Below, piece by piece: positions 19,608 to 29,111 of a stretch of 64,000 bases of DNA. The DNA comes from Actinoalloteichus hymeniacidonis (GTDB lineage: Bacteria; Actinomycetota; Actinomycetes; Mycobacteriales; Pseudonocardiaceae). Location of the stretch: contig NZ_JACHIS010000001.1 of NCBI RefSeq assembly GCF_014203365.1, positions 3,100,001 through 3,164,000 of the forward strand. Direction: 5' to 3'. The notes under the pieces were generated by a model, which was given only the letters and a program-made list of their open reading frames with translations, did not search any database and had not been told where the DNA came from. How positions within the stretch are numbered: the stretch's first letter is position 1; each line of letters opens with the position of its first letter. Made by a program: the position numbers and the translations under genes.

Positions 19608-20027
19608 GACAGACCTTTCGACGAGGACAAGGGCGATGTCGTGGCGTGCATACCGATGGGAACAGTCTGTGGGCGCCTCGGGTCTATTCATTTCGATCCC
19701 ACCCGATTGATCGACCGGATAACACTCCGATGCCCTAATTGCGGTCCCAGCTGCGCGCTGGTTGCGCCGAATGCGCTGATGACCGAGTCGTCGTAGCCGT
19801 GTTCATGCCTGTGCAGTCGTCGAACTCGGTGCGTCGGAGACGGGGGTCAGGGCTCCGTCGTCCGGCCATCGTGCTGGGCCCGGTCGATGTCTGAACCGCC
19901 GTTCATCCGCAGCCGAGCCACCGGCCGAAATACCAGAGAGACGCGGAATGGTCTAGACCCTTGTCGCGGCTCCGGGATACTGCCATGCTCGATGTGCTCG
20001 GATATCCGGCCTGGAATAGGAGCGCCC
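19608..20027. other. Divergent intergenic region
   Basis: About 420 bp between the HNH nuclease (minus) and the Tat-exported protein (plus). It must hold both promoters. I see no clear dyad, RNA element or small gene in it; the frame that extends the plus-strand gene upstream lacks a ribosome site. Confidence 0.5.
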
Positions 20028-21443
20028 ATGCATGCCCTTCCGCCTTTCTCCCGCCGCCGGTTACTGAGCACCGCGGGGGTTCTCGGGGCCGCAGCAGCAT
20101 TCGGCGTGCCCGCTCCCGCCGCCGTCGCGGCTTCCCCCGGGACCGGCGTCCGACCCATCGATTGGCAGAGCCTGGGGTCCTATCCGGGGTCGGACGCGGC
20201 CGGAACACGGATCCGGACCATTCTGGCGGGCAGCTCCCGCTATCTGGTCGGTCCCTGGTATGCGGGCAGGTACACGCGTTATCTACCGGACGGCTACATC
20301 GACCTCCAGGGGACCGATGAGCGGGCGATCAGGTTGCCCGCCATGGCCGCCGTGGCCACCACCACCGCGTTGATCACCGACACCTACGATCCCCGGACGC
20401 TGTCTGCGGCCAACGCCACCATCCGAACCCACAATCTCGTCCGGACCCTCGCCGCCCGCCACCGAGCCAATAACGACGACACCGCGACGAGGTGGGGCAG
20501 TGGTTGGCAGACCGCACTGTGGGCCTTCTACACCGCCTTGGCGGGCTGGCTGTTCTGGGACGAACTGGACGACACCGAACGCGATCACCTCGCCGCGATG
20601 CTGGCCTGGGAGGCCGACCGACTGACCACCGGAAACGATGTCCACCTCGTCGGCACAAGCGGTGCGGAGCTCTACATGACTCGCCGCGATGGCACCGTTG
20701 TCTCGCCGGGAGACAGCAAGGCGGAGGAGAACAGCTGGAGCGCGGCCGCACTCTCCCTGGCCGAGGTGATGATGCCTCGGCATCGCAATATCGCGCGATG
20801 GCGACGTCGGAACGTGGAACTGCTGTTGGCAGGTGCGGCCTGCCCGGCAGATCTCACGAGCAACGAGACGATCAACGGCATTCGGCTGTCGACCTGGTTG
20901 CAGGGCACGAACATCGAGGACGACGGCACCCTGCAGAATCACGCTCGGCTGCATCCGCTCTACATGGTCTCGTTCGATCAGAGCCTCTATCAGGGCTTCG
21001 TCTTCGGCCTGGCGCGGCGAGCCGCCCCGAGGGCCGCACTGCACAACATCAATCGGACGTACTCCGCCCTGGTAGACAAGCAGTTCCCGCTACCGGACGG
21101 GGGCAGCACTCCGATCTACCGGCCCGGCTCGGCCGAGATCTACTACCCGGAGGGCAACGACTGGGGCACCCATTTCCCGTTCTACTTCGGGAATTTCGAC
21201 CTGCTGGTCGCTCTCACCGGCCAGGACACCGGAATCGACCCGGCAGCGTCGGAGTGGGAACGACTGCACAACGAGGACCAGCTCGCACTCATGTCGCGCT
21301 TCACCGATGGCCGCACCTACGACGCGAACTCGGAGAACACCTACTACGGCCGCGAACACCGCATCGGCGTCATGGCCGCCCAGGCGTATCTGACCCTGTT
21401 CCTAGCCCGCAACACGACCGGGAATCTGCTGCGCTGGCGGTAG
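20028..21443 (+). CDS. Tat-exported protein of unknown function, possibly alpha/alpha-toroid
   Basis: 471 residues from the ATG at 20028, which has AATAGGAG upstream and puts a twin-arginine signal near the N-terminus (SRRRLLSTAGVLGAAAAFG, then an Ala-rich cleavage region). The mature part is rich in Trp/Tyr and paired helices (GWQTALWAFYTALAGWLFWDEL; SWSAAALSLAEVMMP; HPLYMVSFDQSLYQGFVFGLA) and has TNIEDDGTLQNHARLHP and YYPEGNDWGTHFPFY stretches, recalling secreted polysaccharide lyase or hydrolase toroids. I cannot assign a family. It is likely an extracellular, cofactor-folded or pre-folded enzyme. No operon partner. Confidence 0.7.
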   Translation: MHALPPFSRRRLLSTAGVLGAAAAFGVPAPAAVAASPGTGVRPIDWQSLGSYPGSDAAGTRIRTILAGSSRYLVGPWYAGRYTRYLPDGYIDLQGTDERAIRLPAMAAVATTTALITDTYDPRTLSAANATIRTHNLVRTLAARHRANNDDTATRWGSGWQTALWAFYTALAGWLFWDELDDTERDHLAAMLAWEADRLTTGNDVHLVGTSGAELYMTRRDGTVVSPGDSKAEENSWSAAALSLAEVMMPRHRNIARWRRRNVELLLAGAACPADLTSNETINGIRLSTWLQGTNIEDDGTLQNHARLHPLYMVSFDQSLYQGFVFGLARRAAPRAALHNINRTYSALVDKQFPLPDGGSTPIYRPGSAEIYYPEGNDWGTHFPFYFGNFDLLVALTGQDTGIDPAASEWERLHNEDQLALMSRFTDGRTYDANSENTYYGREHRIGVMAAQAYLTLFLARNTTGNLLRWR

Positions 21444-21569
21444 AGCAGCCGGGGCATCGGCGGCGCGCTGCGCCACCGGTGTCCCAACGACCCGCACCGG
21501 AGAGCCTCTCCCATCGAATCGCGGGAAGAATGGTGGGTAACGGCTGTCAACACCAGGTGGGGGCCAACC

Positions 21570-21770
21570 ATGGAAGCCCTACGGACCCTCGCTGCGACTA
21601 CCCCCATCGTTTTCACGTGGTCGTGGCTCTCGGACAACCTGTTGACGGTCGGGGCGTCCCTCACTTTCGCAATGCTAGGCGTCTTGTTCGTCCTGGCGGC
21701 GGTGATCGTCGTCGTAGCTTTGCGCGGCTTGGCCTGCCCGTTCTCCTCGCGACGACGAGGACCCTTGTGA
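21570..21770 (+). CDS. Possible small single-pass membrane protein
   Basis: 66 residues with one strong hydrophobic helix (LTFAMLGVLFVLAAVIVVVA) preceded by a weaker hydrophobic stretch and followed by a basic SSRRR tail, a positive-inside topology. The ribosome site is weak (GTGGGGG). Lies alone between the Tat-exported protein and the HxlR gene. Function unknown; it may be a chance frame. Confidence 0.4.
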   Translation: MEALRTLAATTPIVFTWSWLSDNLLTVGASLTFAMLGVLFVLAAVIVVVALRGLACPFSSRRRGPL

Positions 21771-22040
21771 CGCCCTATTCGATGTATCGAGGCAGGATCG
21801 ATCTCCGGTGAGACGGTGATTCTCGCGGGCGTGATCGGCGTCTACCCCAGCCGACCAGTACCGATGGAATGTCGTCGCGAGCATCGATACCCGAGCTGAT
21901 GCACCTGCCTCCGAGCGAGCCAGTGGAGCGGGCACCTACTCCGTTGACGCGTATCCGATCCTCGGCGAACCGCGCAGAATGACCGTAAGGACCTGGAGAC
22001 CCAGCCCGACCATCGGTCCGCGTTCTCAGGGCGTCACCCG

Positions 22041-22421
22041 CTACTCGTTCTCCGTACTCCACGCGACGAGGGGATGCAGGACCCGCATCAGGCTCTTCCC
22101 GCGTTCGGTGGGTCGATAGCTGATCTGCACCGGGGTGGTCGGCACCACGATGCGCTCGATCAGCCGGCGCGCCTCGAGTTCGCGAAGACGCTGCGACAAC
22201 AGCTGATTGGAGATCCCCGGGATACGCGCGCGATATTCGACGAATCGGCGGGCGCCCCGCAGCCCTGCCAGAAGCACCGCAGCGGTCCATTTCTTACCGA
22301 CGGCCTCGACCGAACGTTGGAAGCTGCGGCATACCTCCTCGTCGATGTGCTCGAAATCGGCGTCGGCACGTTGGGCCGCGAGGGAGGCAAAAGACCCGTC
22401 GATCGGTTGGGAGCCGCTCAT
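22041..22421 (-). CDS. HxlR-family winged-helix transcriptional regulator
   Basis: 126 residues matching the one-domain HxlR pattern: CRSFQRSVEAVGKKWTAAVL at the start of the fold, FVEYRARIPGISNQLLSQRLRELE as recognition helix, then the YRPTERGKSL wing. The family binds DNA as dimers and often represses a divergent gene in response to reactive electrophiles or oxidants. The CRS cysteine is at the usual sensor position. It is divergent from the LAL regulator, with 120 bp between them. A TATTCT hexamer ends 8 nt before the ATG, so the mRNA may be nearly leaderless. Confidence 0.88.
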   Translation of the reverse strand: MSGSQPIDGSFASLAAQRADADFEHIDEEVCRSFQRSVEAVGKKWTAAVLLAGLRGARRFVEYRARIPGISNQLLSQRLRELEARRLIERIVVPTTPVQISYRPTERGKSLMRVLHPLVAWSTENE

Positions 22422-22541
22422 CAGCCCAGAATAGTAGAGCGAGTCATTTTTGATGATCAGGTCACGTCACACTTGGTGTCGCCGTCCGATGCTGGGCAGC
22501 CTGGGGCCCATGACCAACTCGCCTACCCGTGACGACCTGCG

Positions 22542-25442
22542 GTGAACGACGGACGACGACCGAACACCCGGTTGCGCCCCGCCTGCGGTGCCGCTTCGAC
22601 GAAACCGATCCGGCCGAAGCAGCTCGATGACGCGGCGCCGCGCTGGCTGCGTGCGGTGGGCGACCAGCCCGGCGTGGCGGGGTCTCCTGACGAGCCGCGC
22701 GCCGGGACCCCGATCTCGGCCTCCCCGCCACGATTGTTCGGCCGCCACGCCGAGACCACGGCGCTCGATGCGCTCCTCGACCAAGCCCGCGCGGGAATCG
22801 GTGATGCGCTCGTGCTCTGGGGTGAGCCTGGAATCGGTAAGACCGCCCTGGTCCAACACGTCCACCACCGGGCCGGGGAGTTCGTCCGGCTGAGCCACCG
22901 GGCCGCCCGAGCCGAGTCCGAACTGGACTTCGCGGGGCTGCACGGGCTCCTACGGCCGGTCTCGAAACACTTCGAGTCCTTGGCCGCGCCACAGGCGGCG
23001 GCGCTTCGCAGCGCCGCCGGATCGAGCAGCGAGCCGACGAATCCGCTCGTGGTCGGAGCGGCCGTGCTGTCGCTGCTCTGCAGGCTCGCCGACAAGCGGC
23101 CCGTTCTCGTCACCGTGGATGACGGACAGTGGCTCGACGACGCCACGGCGCGGTGTCTGGGCATCGTCGCCCGACGGTTGCACCCACACCCCGTGGTGAT
23201 CGTGCTCGCCGACCAGCACGACCCGGCCGCCCGCCGCTGGGAAGGCCTGCCGGAGCTGCGGGTCGACGGGCTCACCGACGCGAGCGCCCGGCAACTCCTG
23301 GCGGCGGTGGCCGCTCCCACCGACGAGGTGGCGGTGGCCGACATGGTGGCGAAGGCGGGCGGCAACCCGCTGGCACTACGGGAGTCGGCCGGGATCTGCG
23401 AGAGCGCCGAGGACGACGAACATCGGATTCGCGGCCGGACACCCATCGGGCCGCGAATGCGACGGGCCTTCCGCGCCGCACTCGACGCGCTCAGCGCCCC
23501 CGCGCAACTGCTGATCGTGCTTGCAGCCGCCGAATGCGACGGCGACCGCCGCACGGTGCAGCGCGCGGGCCGGGCTTTGGGAGCTCACGACGCCTGGGAC
23601 GAGGCGATCGACACCGGACTGCTGCAGGTGGGGGACGACCAGATCGAATTCCGCCACCCGATCGTGCGCGGAGCCGTGTATGCGGGCAGTGGCGCCGAGA
23701 TACGACGTCGGGTGCACCGGGCACTGGCCGAGGCGATGTCGGACGAGTCCCCACACCACGCCTGGCACCTCGCCGAGGTCGCCGACGACCGCGACGAGCA
23801 GATCGCGACCCTGCTCGAACGGACCGCGGCCCACTCCCTGCTTCGCGGAGCCACCTCGGCTGCGGCTCGCGAGCTGCGGCGGGCCGCCGAACTCTCGTCC
23901 CTACCCATCGACGTGTCGAAACGGCTCGCCGATGCGGCGCGAGCCGCCTGGGACGCCGGGTGGCCGGCGCTCTCGGAACGACTGCTCGACGACGCGGAAC
24001 GGCTGGCCCCCGGCGACCACATCGCCCGCCGCAGCCGAGGTCTGCGCGGACTCCTGGAGATCGCCAGGGGACGACCGGATCGCGCCTACCACTATCTGAC
24101 CATCGACATGGACCGCGTGACGGACCCGGGCACGGCGCTGGAGCTGGGCACGATGGCCCTGCGCGCGAGCTGGTCCGCCGCCCGCGACGACCTTCAGGCC
24201 GCCGCGCTCACCAGGCTGCTCGAACTCGACGTCGACGGCCGGGCCGGCTGGGCAGCCCTGCTCGCCTGGTGGCGCGATACCGATCGGCCAGCGGTGCCGC
24301 CGACATCGGCGATCGCGACCGACGTCCCCGATGCGACCGTCACGGCTCGAACGGCGGTCTCCCGCCTGCTGCCGCCGACCTACCTCGGACACGCCTGGGG
24401 CCTCGACGAACCGATGGGCGAGGCCTTGCGTCGTCGAACCCCGGATCTACGGCGACGCGACGAACGTGCCCGGCTCGCCGTGGTGTTGGCCGAGACGGCC
24501 GTTCTGGAGAACTTCGCCGGGAACTGGGCGGCGGCCGAATCCTCGGCCGGCGAAGGACTGGGATTGGCCGAACAGGTCGGCACCGACCACATCGCCGCCC
24601 AATGCCGCAACAGCCTCGGTTGGCTTGCCGCAGCACGCGGCGAGGAGGACCTCGTCGCCGAGGCGGGAGCCCGAGTGCTGCAGGGGTCCCTCGCGCAGGG
24701 CGTGCGCTCGCTGACCGCGGCCGCCTACTGGAACCGGGGCATGGCATCGCTGTTCCAGGGGCGTCCGGAGGAGGCGCTGGCGAGCCTGATCCGATTGACC
24801 GAACCGGGACACGCCGCGGCACACCCGACCTTCGCCCTGCTGGCCTCGCTCGACATCGCCGAGGCCGCCGTTTACGTCGGCAGGCACGATCTCGCCGAGA
24901 AACGAGCCCGAGAGCTGCATACCTGGGCGCGACGCACCAAGGCATCGTGGGCGGACTCCGCCGCACAACTCATCCGCGCCCTGCTCGGCGGCCCCCATGT
25001 CGAGAGCGCCTTCCTCGCCGCCCTCGACATGCCCGGTGCTCGATCACATCCGCTGTTCTATGCCCGTGCGCAGCTGTTCTACGGCGAATGGCTACGCCGG
25101 GGCCGCCGACGCACCACGGCCCGTGCTCGACTCGGTGAGGCCCGCGCGCTGTTCGACGGCCTCGGCGCCGAACCGCTGCGTCGCCGAGCACAGCGCGAAC
25201 TGGAGCTCACCGGACCACCGGGAAGCCGCAGGGCGCCGGACATCGCCGAGTTCTCTCGACTCACCGCCCAGGAACAACGGGTCGCCCGGCTGGCCGCCGA
25301 ACAACTGACGAATCGAGAGATCGCGGCCCGACTGCGCATCAGCCACCGCACCGTCGGTCACCACCTCGGCAATGTGTTCGCCAAACTCGGTATCAACGAG
25401 CGAGTGCAACTTCGGCACACCCACGCGGGCCACGAGCGGTGA
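22542..25442 (+). CDS. LAL-type LuxR-family transcriptional activator
   Basis: 966 residues: an AAA-type ATPase part with Walker A GEPGIGKTALV (residues about 92-102) and Walker B VLVTVDDGQWLDD, a long helical TPR-like middle, and a C-terminal LuxR helix-turn-helix (LTAQEQRVARLAA...NREIAARLRISHRTVGHHL). This is the large ATP-binding LuxR class, often pathway-specific activators of polyketide clusters, so control of the PKS 8 kb upstream is possible but unproven. The GTG at 22542 has no clear ribosome site and the first 60 residues are low-complexity; the true start may be downstream, before LFGRHAE. Confidence 0.9.
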   Translation: MNDGRRPNTRLRPACGAASTKPIRPKQLDDAAPRWLRAVGDQPGVAGSPDEPRAGTPISASPPRLFGRHAETTALDALLDQARAGIGDALVLWGEPGIGKTALVQHVHHRAGEFVRLSHRAARAESELDFAGLHGLLRPVSKHFESLAAPQAAALRSAAGSSSEPTNPLVVGAAVLSLLCRLADKRPVLVTVDDGQWLDDATARCLGIVARRLHPHPVVIVLADQHDPAARRWEGLPELRVDGLTDASARQLLAAVAAPTDEVAVADMVAKAGGNPLALRESAGICESAEDDEHRIRGRTPIGPRMRRAFRAALDALSAPAQLLIVLAAAECDGDRRTVQRAGRALGAHDAWDEAIDTGLLQVGDDQIEFRHPIVRGAVYAGSGAEIRRRVHRALAEAMSDESPHHAWHLAEVADDRDEQIATLLERTAAHSLLRGATSAAARELRRAAELSSLPIDVSKRLADAARAAWDAGWPALSERLLDDAERLAPGDHIARRSRGLRGLLEIARGRPDRAYHYLTIDMDRVTDPGTALELGTMALRASWSAARDDLQAAALTRLLELDVDGRAGWAALLAWWRDTDRPAVPPTSAIATDVPDATVTARTAVSRLLPPTYLGHAWGLDEPMGEALRRRTPDLRRRDERARLAVVLAETAVLENFAGNWAAAESSAGEGLGLAEQVGTDHIAAQCRNSLGWLAAARGEEDLVAEAGARVLQGSLAQGVRSLTAAAYWNRGMASLFQGRPEEALASLIRLTEPGHAAAHPTFALLASLDIAEAAVYVGRHDLAEKRARELHTWARRTKASWADSAAQLIRALLGGPHVESAFLAALDMPGARSHPLFYARAQLFYGEWLRRGRRRTTARARLGEARALFDGLGAEPLRRRAQRELELTGPPGSRRAPDIAEFSRLTAQEQRVARLAAEQLTNREIAARLRISHRTVGHHLGNVFAKLGINERVQLRHTHAGHER

Positions 25443-25712
25443 ATTCATGGGTCCTCATGCGCATTCGACCCGAACGACTACATCGTGCCTGGCTCACGCC
25501 ACGGGGCTCGGCCGGCTCGTCGCGTCCGGCGCGGCGTTGGTGCCGGCTGAACTGGTCGAACCCGTAGTAGGGATGGGCTGGCGGAAGAGCGCGATTCCCT
25601 ACCGGCATCCGACCATGCGGCTGGGGCCGACACCACGGTGGCGGTGCGATCGGAGTTCGAGGCACCACCCCGTCGCACCGCCCACGATGGTCGTGCTCTT
25701 ATCAGTTGGGCA

Positions 25713-26795
25713 TCAGGTCTGGAAGGCGGGCGGGTTCTCCCCACGCAACCGGTAGTCCGGGCGCGGGCGTTCCAGCCGGATCGACTCCAACACCGTGTAG
25801 GCGTGGTATTTGGTCTGGGTGGAGACGCCGGCCAACCGCTCCCACCACAGCCTGCCGTCGCTGGTCTTCTTCTCCAGGACGTGTCGGGTCGTGTGGTTGG
25901 CCATGGAGTTGATCCAGTTCTCCACGCCGACGAAGGTCCGAAGATCACCCGCGCCAGCCAGGATATCAACCAGTGCGTCGGAGCGGCCGAAACGCTCCAC
26001 CGCCGCCGTCGCCCCTTCGAGGATGTCGGCGAAGTACTCCACACACAGCTTCACCTGCTCGCGGGTGCCGTAGTGCATGTGATGTCCGCCGACGAAGAAG
26101 TCGAAGTCGTACTCGAGGATCTGAGCGTGCGCCTCATACCACCCGGTGATGTTCTGCGAGGCGTCACAGTGCATGAAGGTCGCGCTACCCGGGCTCAGGA
26201 TGTCGACCGCCGTGAGGACCTTCTGCTGCGGCGCGTAGATGAAGATGTTGCCCGGGCAGTGATTCTCGCCCTTATAGGACAACTCCAACCGCGCACCGCC
26301 CACCTCGAGGACGAACTCGGTGTCGAAGACCGTCGTCGGCACGGGACGCTTCGGATCCGGGAACCGCTCCAGGAGTTCCTTGGTGATGCGGTGGGCGATG
26401 ATCTCGACATCCGGGCCGAAGACCGAGGCCGCTCCGATGTGGTCGGAGTGCCAATGGCTGTAGATCACATGGGTCACCGGTAGATCGGTGACCTCCTCGA
26501 TCGCTGCCAGCATGTTCTCGCCCAGCGTCGGCGGCGCGTCGATGGCGATCACGCCTGCCTCGGTCACCACGAATGCGGCGTCGTAACCGGCGCTGGTGAC
26601 CCAGTGGAAACCGCCACGCAGTTCCTCGGTGTGGTAGCCGAACCTCTGGAAGCGCTCGCTCTGTAGATAAGCCGGGTAGTACTCCTCGGGGTCCACCGGA
26701 TCGTCGGCCCCGGCACGGGGGAACCCGTAGTGGTCGATTGCGTAGAAACCCGGCGAATCATCGACATTGATGGACTTTTGATCGTCATGACACAT
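25713..26795 (-). CDS. Metallo-beta-lactamase-fold hydrolase
   Basis: 360 residues with GAGAGG before the ATG. The metal-binding motif HWHSDH (near residues 112-117), a following GENHCPGN histidine, the VDILSPG aspartate and the GGHHMHYG segment give a complete two-metal MBL site. A soluble cytoplasmic hydrolase; lactones, thioesters and related esters are common substrates. It is encoded 78 bp downstream of a zinc alcohol dehydrogenase on the same strand, so the two probably share a transcript and a catabolic or detoxification route. Substrate unknown. Confidence 0.85.
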   Translation of the reverse strand: MCHDDQKSINVDDSPGFYAIDHYGFPRAGADDPVDPEEYYPAYLQSERFQRFGYHTEELRGGFHWVTSAGYDAAFVVTEAGVIAIDAPPTLGENMLAAIEEVTDLPVTHVIYSHWHSDHIGAASVFGPDVEIIAHRITKELLERFPDPKRPVPTTVFDTEFVLEVGGARLELSYKGENHCPGNIFIYAPQQKVLTAVDILSPGSATFMHCDASQNITGWYEAHAQILEYDFDFFVGGHHMHYGTREQVKLCVEYFADILEGATAAVERFGRSDALVDILAGAGDLRTFVGVENWINSMANHTTRHVLEKKTSDGRLWWERLAGVSTQTKYHAYTVLESIRLERPRPDYRLRGENPPAFQT

Positions 26796-26873
26796 CGACG
26801 AGCTACCTCTCGTTATTCTCTGATAACCAGAATCGGTGCGGATTACGAATTCGAAAGCAATGGGGATTCCGCA

Positions 26874-27980
26874 TCAGGTGAAACGCAGAACCGCCTTGAT
26901 GGCGCCACCGGAACCCGCGGCGTCGAACGCGGCGTTGACGTCGGAGAAATCGTAGAAGGACAGCAGGCGGTCGATCGGGAACCGACCCGCTCGATAGAGC
27001 TGCGCGAGTTCGTTGATCAGCAGCGGCGAGAGGGCATCGCCCTGGATGATGCCCTGCAGGCTCTGTCCGACCTGGAGTCGACCGGCGTCGATCATCGCGC
27101 CGCCGCCCTCGTGGAACGCCACGAAGCCGAACCGGCCCAGGTTCGCCAACGCGCCGACGCCGGCGTCGAGGTTCTCCTTGCGGCCGCTCGTATCGAGGGC
27201 GTACTCGAATCCGCGTCCCTCGATCGCCCGCAGCGCGGCCGTCAGATCCTCGATCCGGGTTGGGTCGACGACGTGCGTGGCGCCCAGCTCCCGAGCCAAT
27301 TCCAGCCTGCCCGCGTCAACGTCGACTGCGACGATCGTGGCCGCACCGGCGACGTGAGCAGCCATGACGGCTGCCAGCCCGACCGCCCCCACTCCGAACA
27401 CCAAAAACGACGCGCCCATCGGGACGGCGAGCGCCGTGAACACCGCCCCGGCGCCGGTCTGCAAACCGCAACCCAGCGGTGCCAAGGTCTCCAAGGGCAG
27501 GTCGGCGGGAACCTTGATCGTGTTGCGTTGGTGGGCGAGAGCGTGGGTCGCGAAGGATGACTGGCCGAAGAAATGGCCGCGCGGCTCAACCCCGTCGGCG
27601 ACGTGCAGCGCATTCGAGCCGTCCAGTCGCGCGCCCGCGAAGTTCGTCGCCCAGGCCTCGTCGCAGTAGGCCGGGTGGGAGGACACGCACGGCTTGCAGC
27701 GGCCGCATGAGTGATAGGACAGGACGACGTGGTCGCCTGGCTCGACGGAGGTGACCGCGGCCCCCACCCGCTCGACCACTCCCGCACCCTCGTGCCCCAG
27801 CACCACCGGCAGTGGAGTCGGCATCCGCTGCGCCCGCACCTGGGCGTCGGTCGCGCAGATCCCGGCCGCGACCATGCGCACGAGAACCTCGTCGGGACGT
27901 GGTTCCTCGATCTCGATGTCGCGGAATTGGAACGGCCCGTCCTGCGCCTCGACAACGGCGGCCCGCGCGAACGTGCTCAT
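26874..27980 (-). CDS. Zinc-dependent medium-chain alcohol dehydrogenase
   Basis: 368 residues. Catalytic zinc ligands are in GICATDAQ and GHEGAGVVE; the structural zinc loop is CGRCKPCVSSHPAYC; the NAD(P) fold is VFGVGAVGLAAVMAA followed by an acidic VDVD. This is the class I/III MDR pattern (aryl-alcohol or formaldehyde dehydrogenase-like), oxidising alcohols or reducing aldehydes. It is the first gene of a two-gene unit with the MBL-fold hydrolase. Confidence 0.9.
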   Translation of the reverse strand: MSTFARAAVVEAQDGPFQFRDIEIEEPRPDEVLVRMVAAGICATDAQVRAQRMPTPLPVVLGHEGAGVVERVGAAVTSVEPGDHVVLSYHSCGRCKPCVSSHPAYCDEAWATNFAGARLDGSNALHVADGVEPRGHFFGQSSFATHALAHQRNTIKVPADLPLETLAPLGCGLQTGAGAVFTALAVPMGASFLVFGVGAVGLAAVMAAHVAGAATIVAVDVDAGRLELARELGATHVVDPTRIEDLTAALRAIEGRGFEYALDTSGRKENLDAGVGALANLGRFGFVAFHEGGGAMIDAGRLQVGQSLQGIIQGDALSPLLINELAQLYRAGRFPIDRLLSFYDFSDVNAAFDAAGSGGAIKAVLRFT

Positions 27981-28340
27981 GCGGTGGCCTTCCGAGAAGC
28001 GCCGTCGGCGCTATGACGACAGAGGACAGAAGACATCGACGACTCCCTGATCGGGTTACGGGCCAGGCAGGCCCATCAGCGAGCCGCAACCTATGTCCGC
28101 CGATCACTCGCGCGGATCGGTTGCCGTATCGGTCGTGACCGGGTGCGGAGCGAAGAATTGGTGGGGGAGTCAATGGGGGGTTCGGCTTGGTTCCGCACGG
28201 AGTCGACGGTGCCGTGAAGCGGCGTCTCGGTACCGGCCGATCGACTCGCAGGGATGCGGCGTGTTCCCCGTCCGGATGTGGAAAACTCGCGTTGCGATGA
28301 CGACAGCGCTGAGGGACGGCGACCGCAGAATGCAGGACCG
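27981..28340. other. Divergent intergenic region
   Basis: About 360 bp between the alcohol dehydrogenase (minus) and an unrecognised plus-strand gene. Must carry both promoters. I see no convincing operator, RNA or small gene. Confidence 0.5.
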
Positions 28341-28991
28341 GTGAGCGACGAGCACGTCGCGCGCATCGACGTGTCGCGCCTTCCTGAAGACCTCGTGGCG
28401 TTGATCGACCGCCTCGGGACGGGGGATCGGCTGCTCATCGCCCGGGACGGCGATGTGATCGCGACGATCTCGTCCACCACAGCGTCGATCGAGGATGACG
28501 CCGGCCCCGTACCTGCGGACGAGGCCGTCTGCGAACCTGCCATGGATTTCGGCGACGTGCTGGTGGTCGCCACCGCGATGAAACTGTCCGCTTCGGCGAG
28601 GGCGTCGCTGTCCGCCCAGCTCGGCCCGGACTACATCGTGCTGGACATGCACGCGGCACCGAGAACGGCAGATGTGCTGCTCGTACCGCCCGTCAGCCCA
28701 CAGCTGATCGCAAGCCTGCGCACCGTCTATCCCAAGGCGCGGGTCGTCGTCGCCGAGATCGAGGACCGCGAACTCGGGATCACTTACCAGGGCCCGGTCC
28801 GACGCATGCTGGACGCCGGAGCGCAGACCTACCTGATGTCGACCACCATCCCCCGGCTGGCCGAACAGCTCGACCACGCGATCACACAGTCACAGCAGCT
28901 CAGCCTGGGAAACACCGCCCGGCTGGAGATCGAAGCGGAACGGGATCCTCGGGTCAATTCGAAGAACCACACTGATCGACCGTTTGCGTGA
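28341..28991 (+). CDS. Uncharacterised protein
   Basis: 216 residues from the GTG at 28341 (GCAGGA upstream). Residues 10-45 (RLPEDLVALIDRLGTGDRLL then IARDGDVIATI) resemble the N-terminal strand-helix-strand of Phd-type antitoxin proteins. Residues 75-195 have an alternating strand/helix pattern (VLVVATAMKL, DYIVLDMHA, DVLLVPPVS, RVVVAEIE, AGAQTYLMS) like a Rossmann or receiver fold, but no nucleotide motif is visible. No family recognised and no toxin gene is adjacent. Confidence 0.65.
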   Translation: MSDEHVARIDVSRLPEDLVALIDRLGTGDRLLIARDGDVIATISSTTASIEDDAGPVPADEAVCEPAMDFGDVLVVATAMKLSASARASLSAQLGPDYIVLDMHAAPRTADVLLVPPVSPQLIASLRTVYPKARVVVAEIEDRELGITYQGPVRRMLDAGAQTYLMSTTIPRLAEQLDHAITQSQQLSLGNTARLEIEAERDPRVNSKNHTDRPFA

Positions 28992-29111
28992 GAACGAGTT
29001 TCGGCGTGGAACGAATTCTCAGCATGGGTCGTCGATGAGCAGGCCCCCGAACCGTGAAGGTATCCGTGTTCGGTGCAGGCGGAAGTCGTCGGTCAGCGCG
29101 ACGATGGTTCG

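Noticed and set aside
28341-28991. Toxin-antitoxin module, from the Phd-like N-terminal stretch
   Set aside because: The protein is far longer than an antitoxin and no toxin gene adjoins it.
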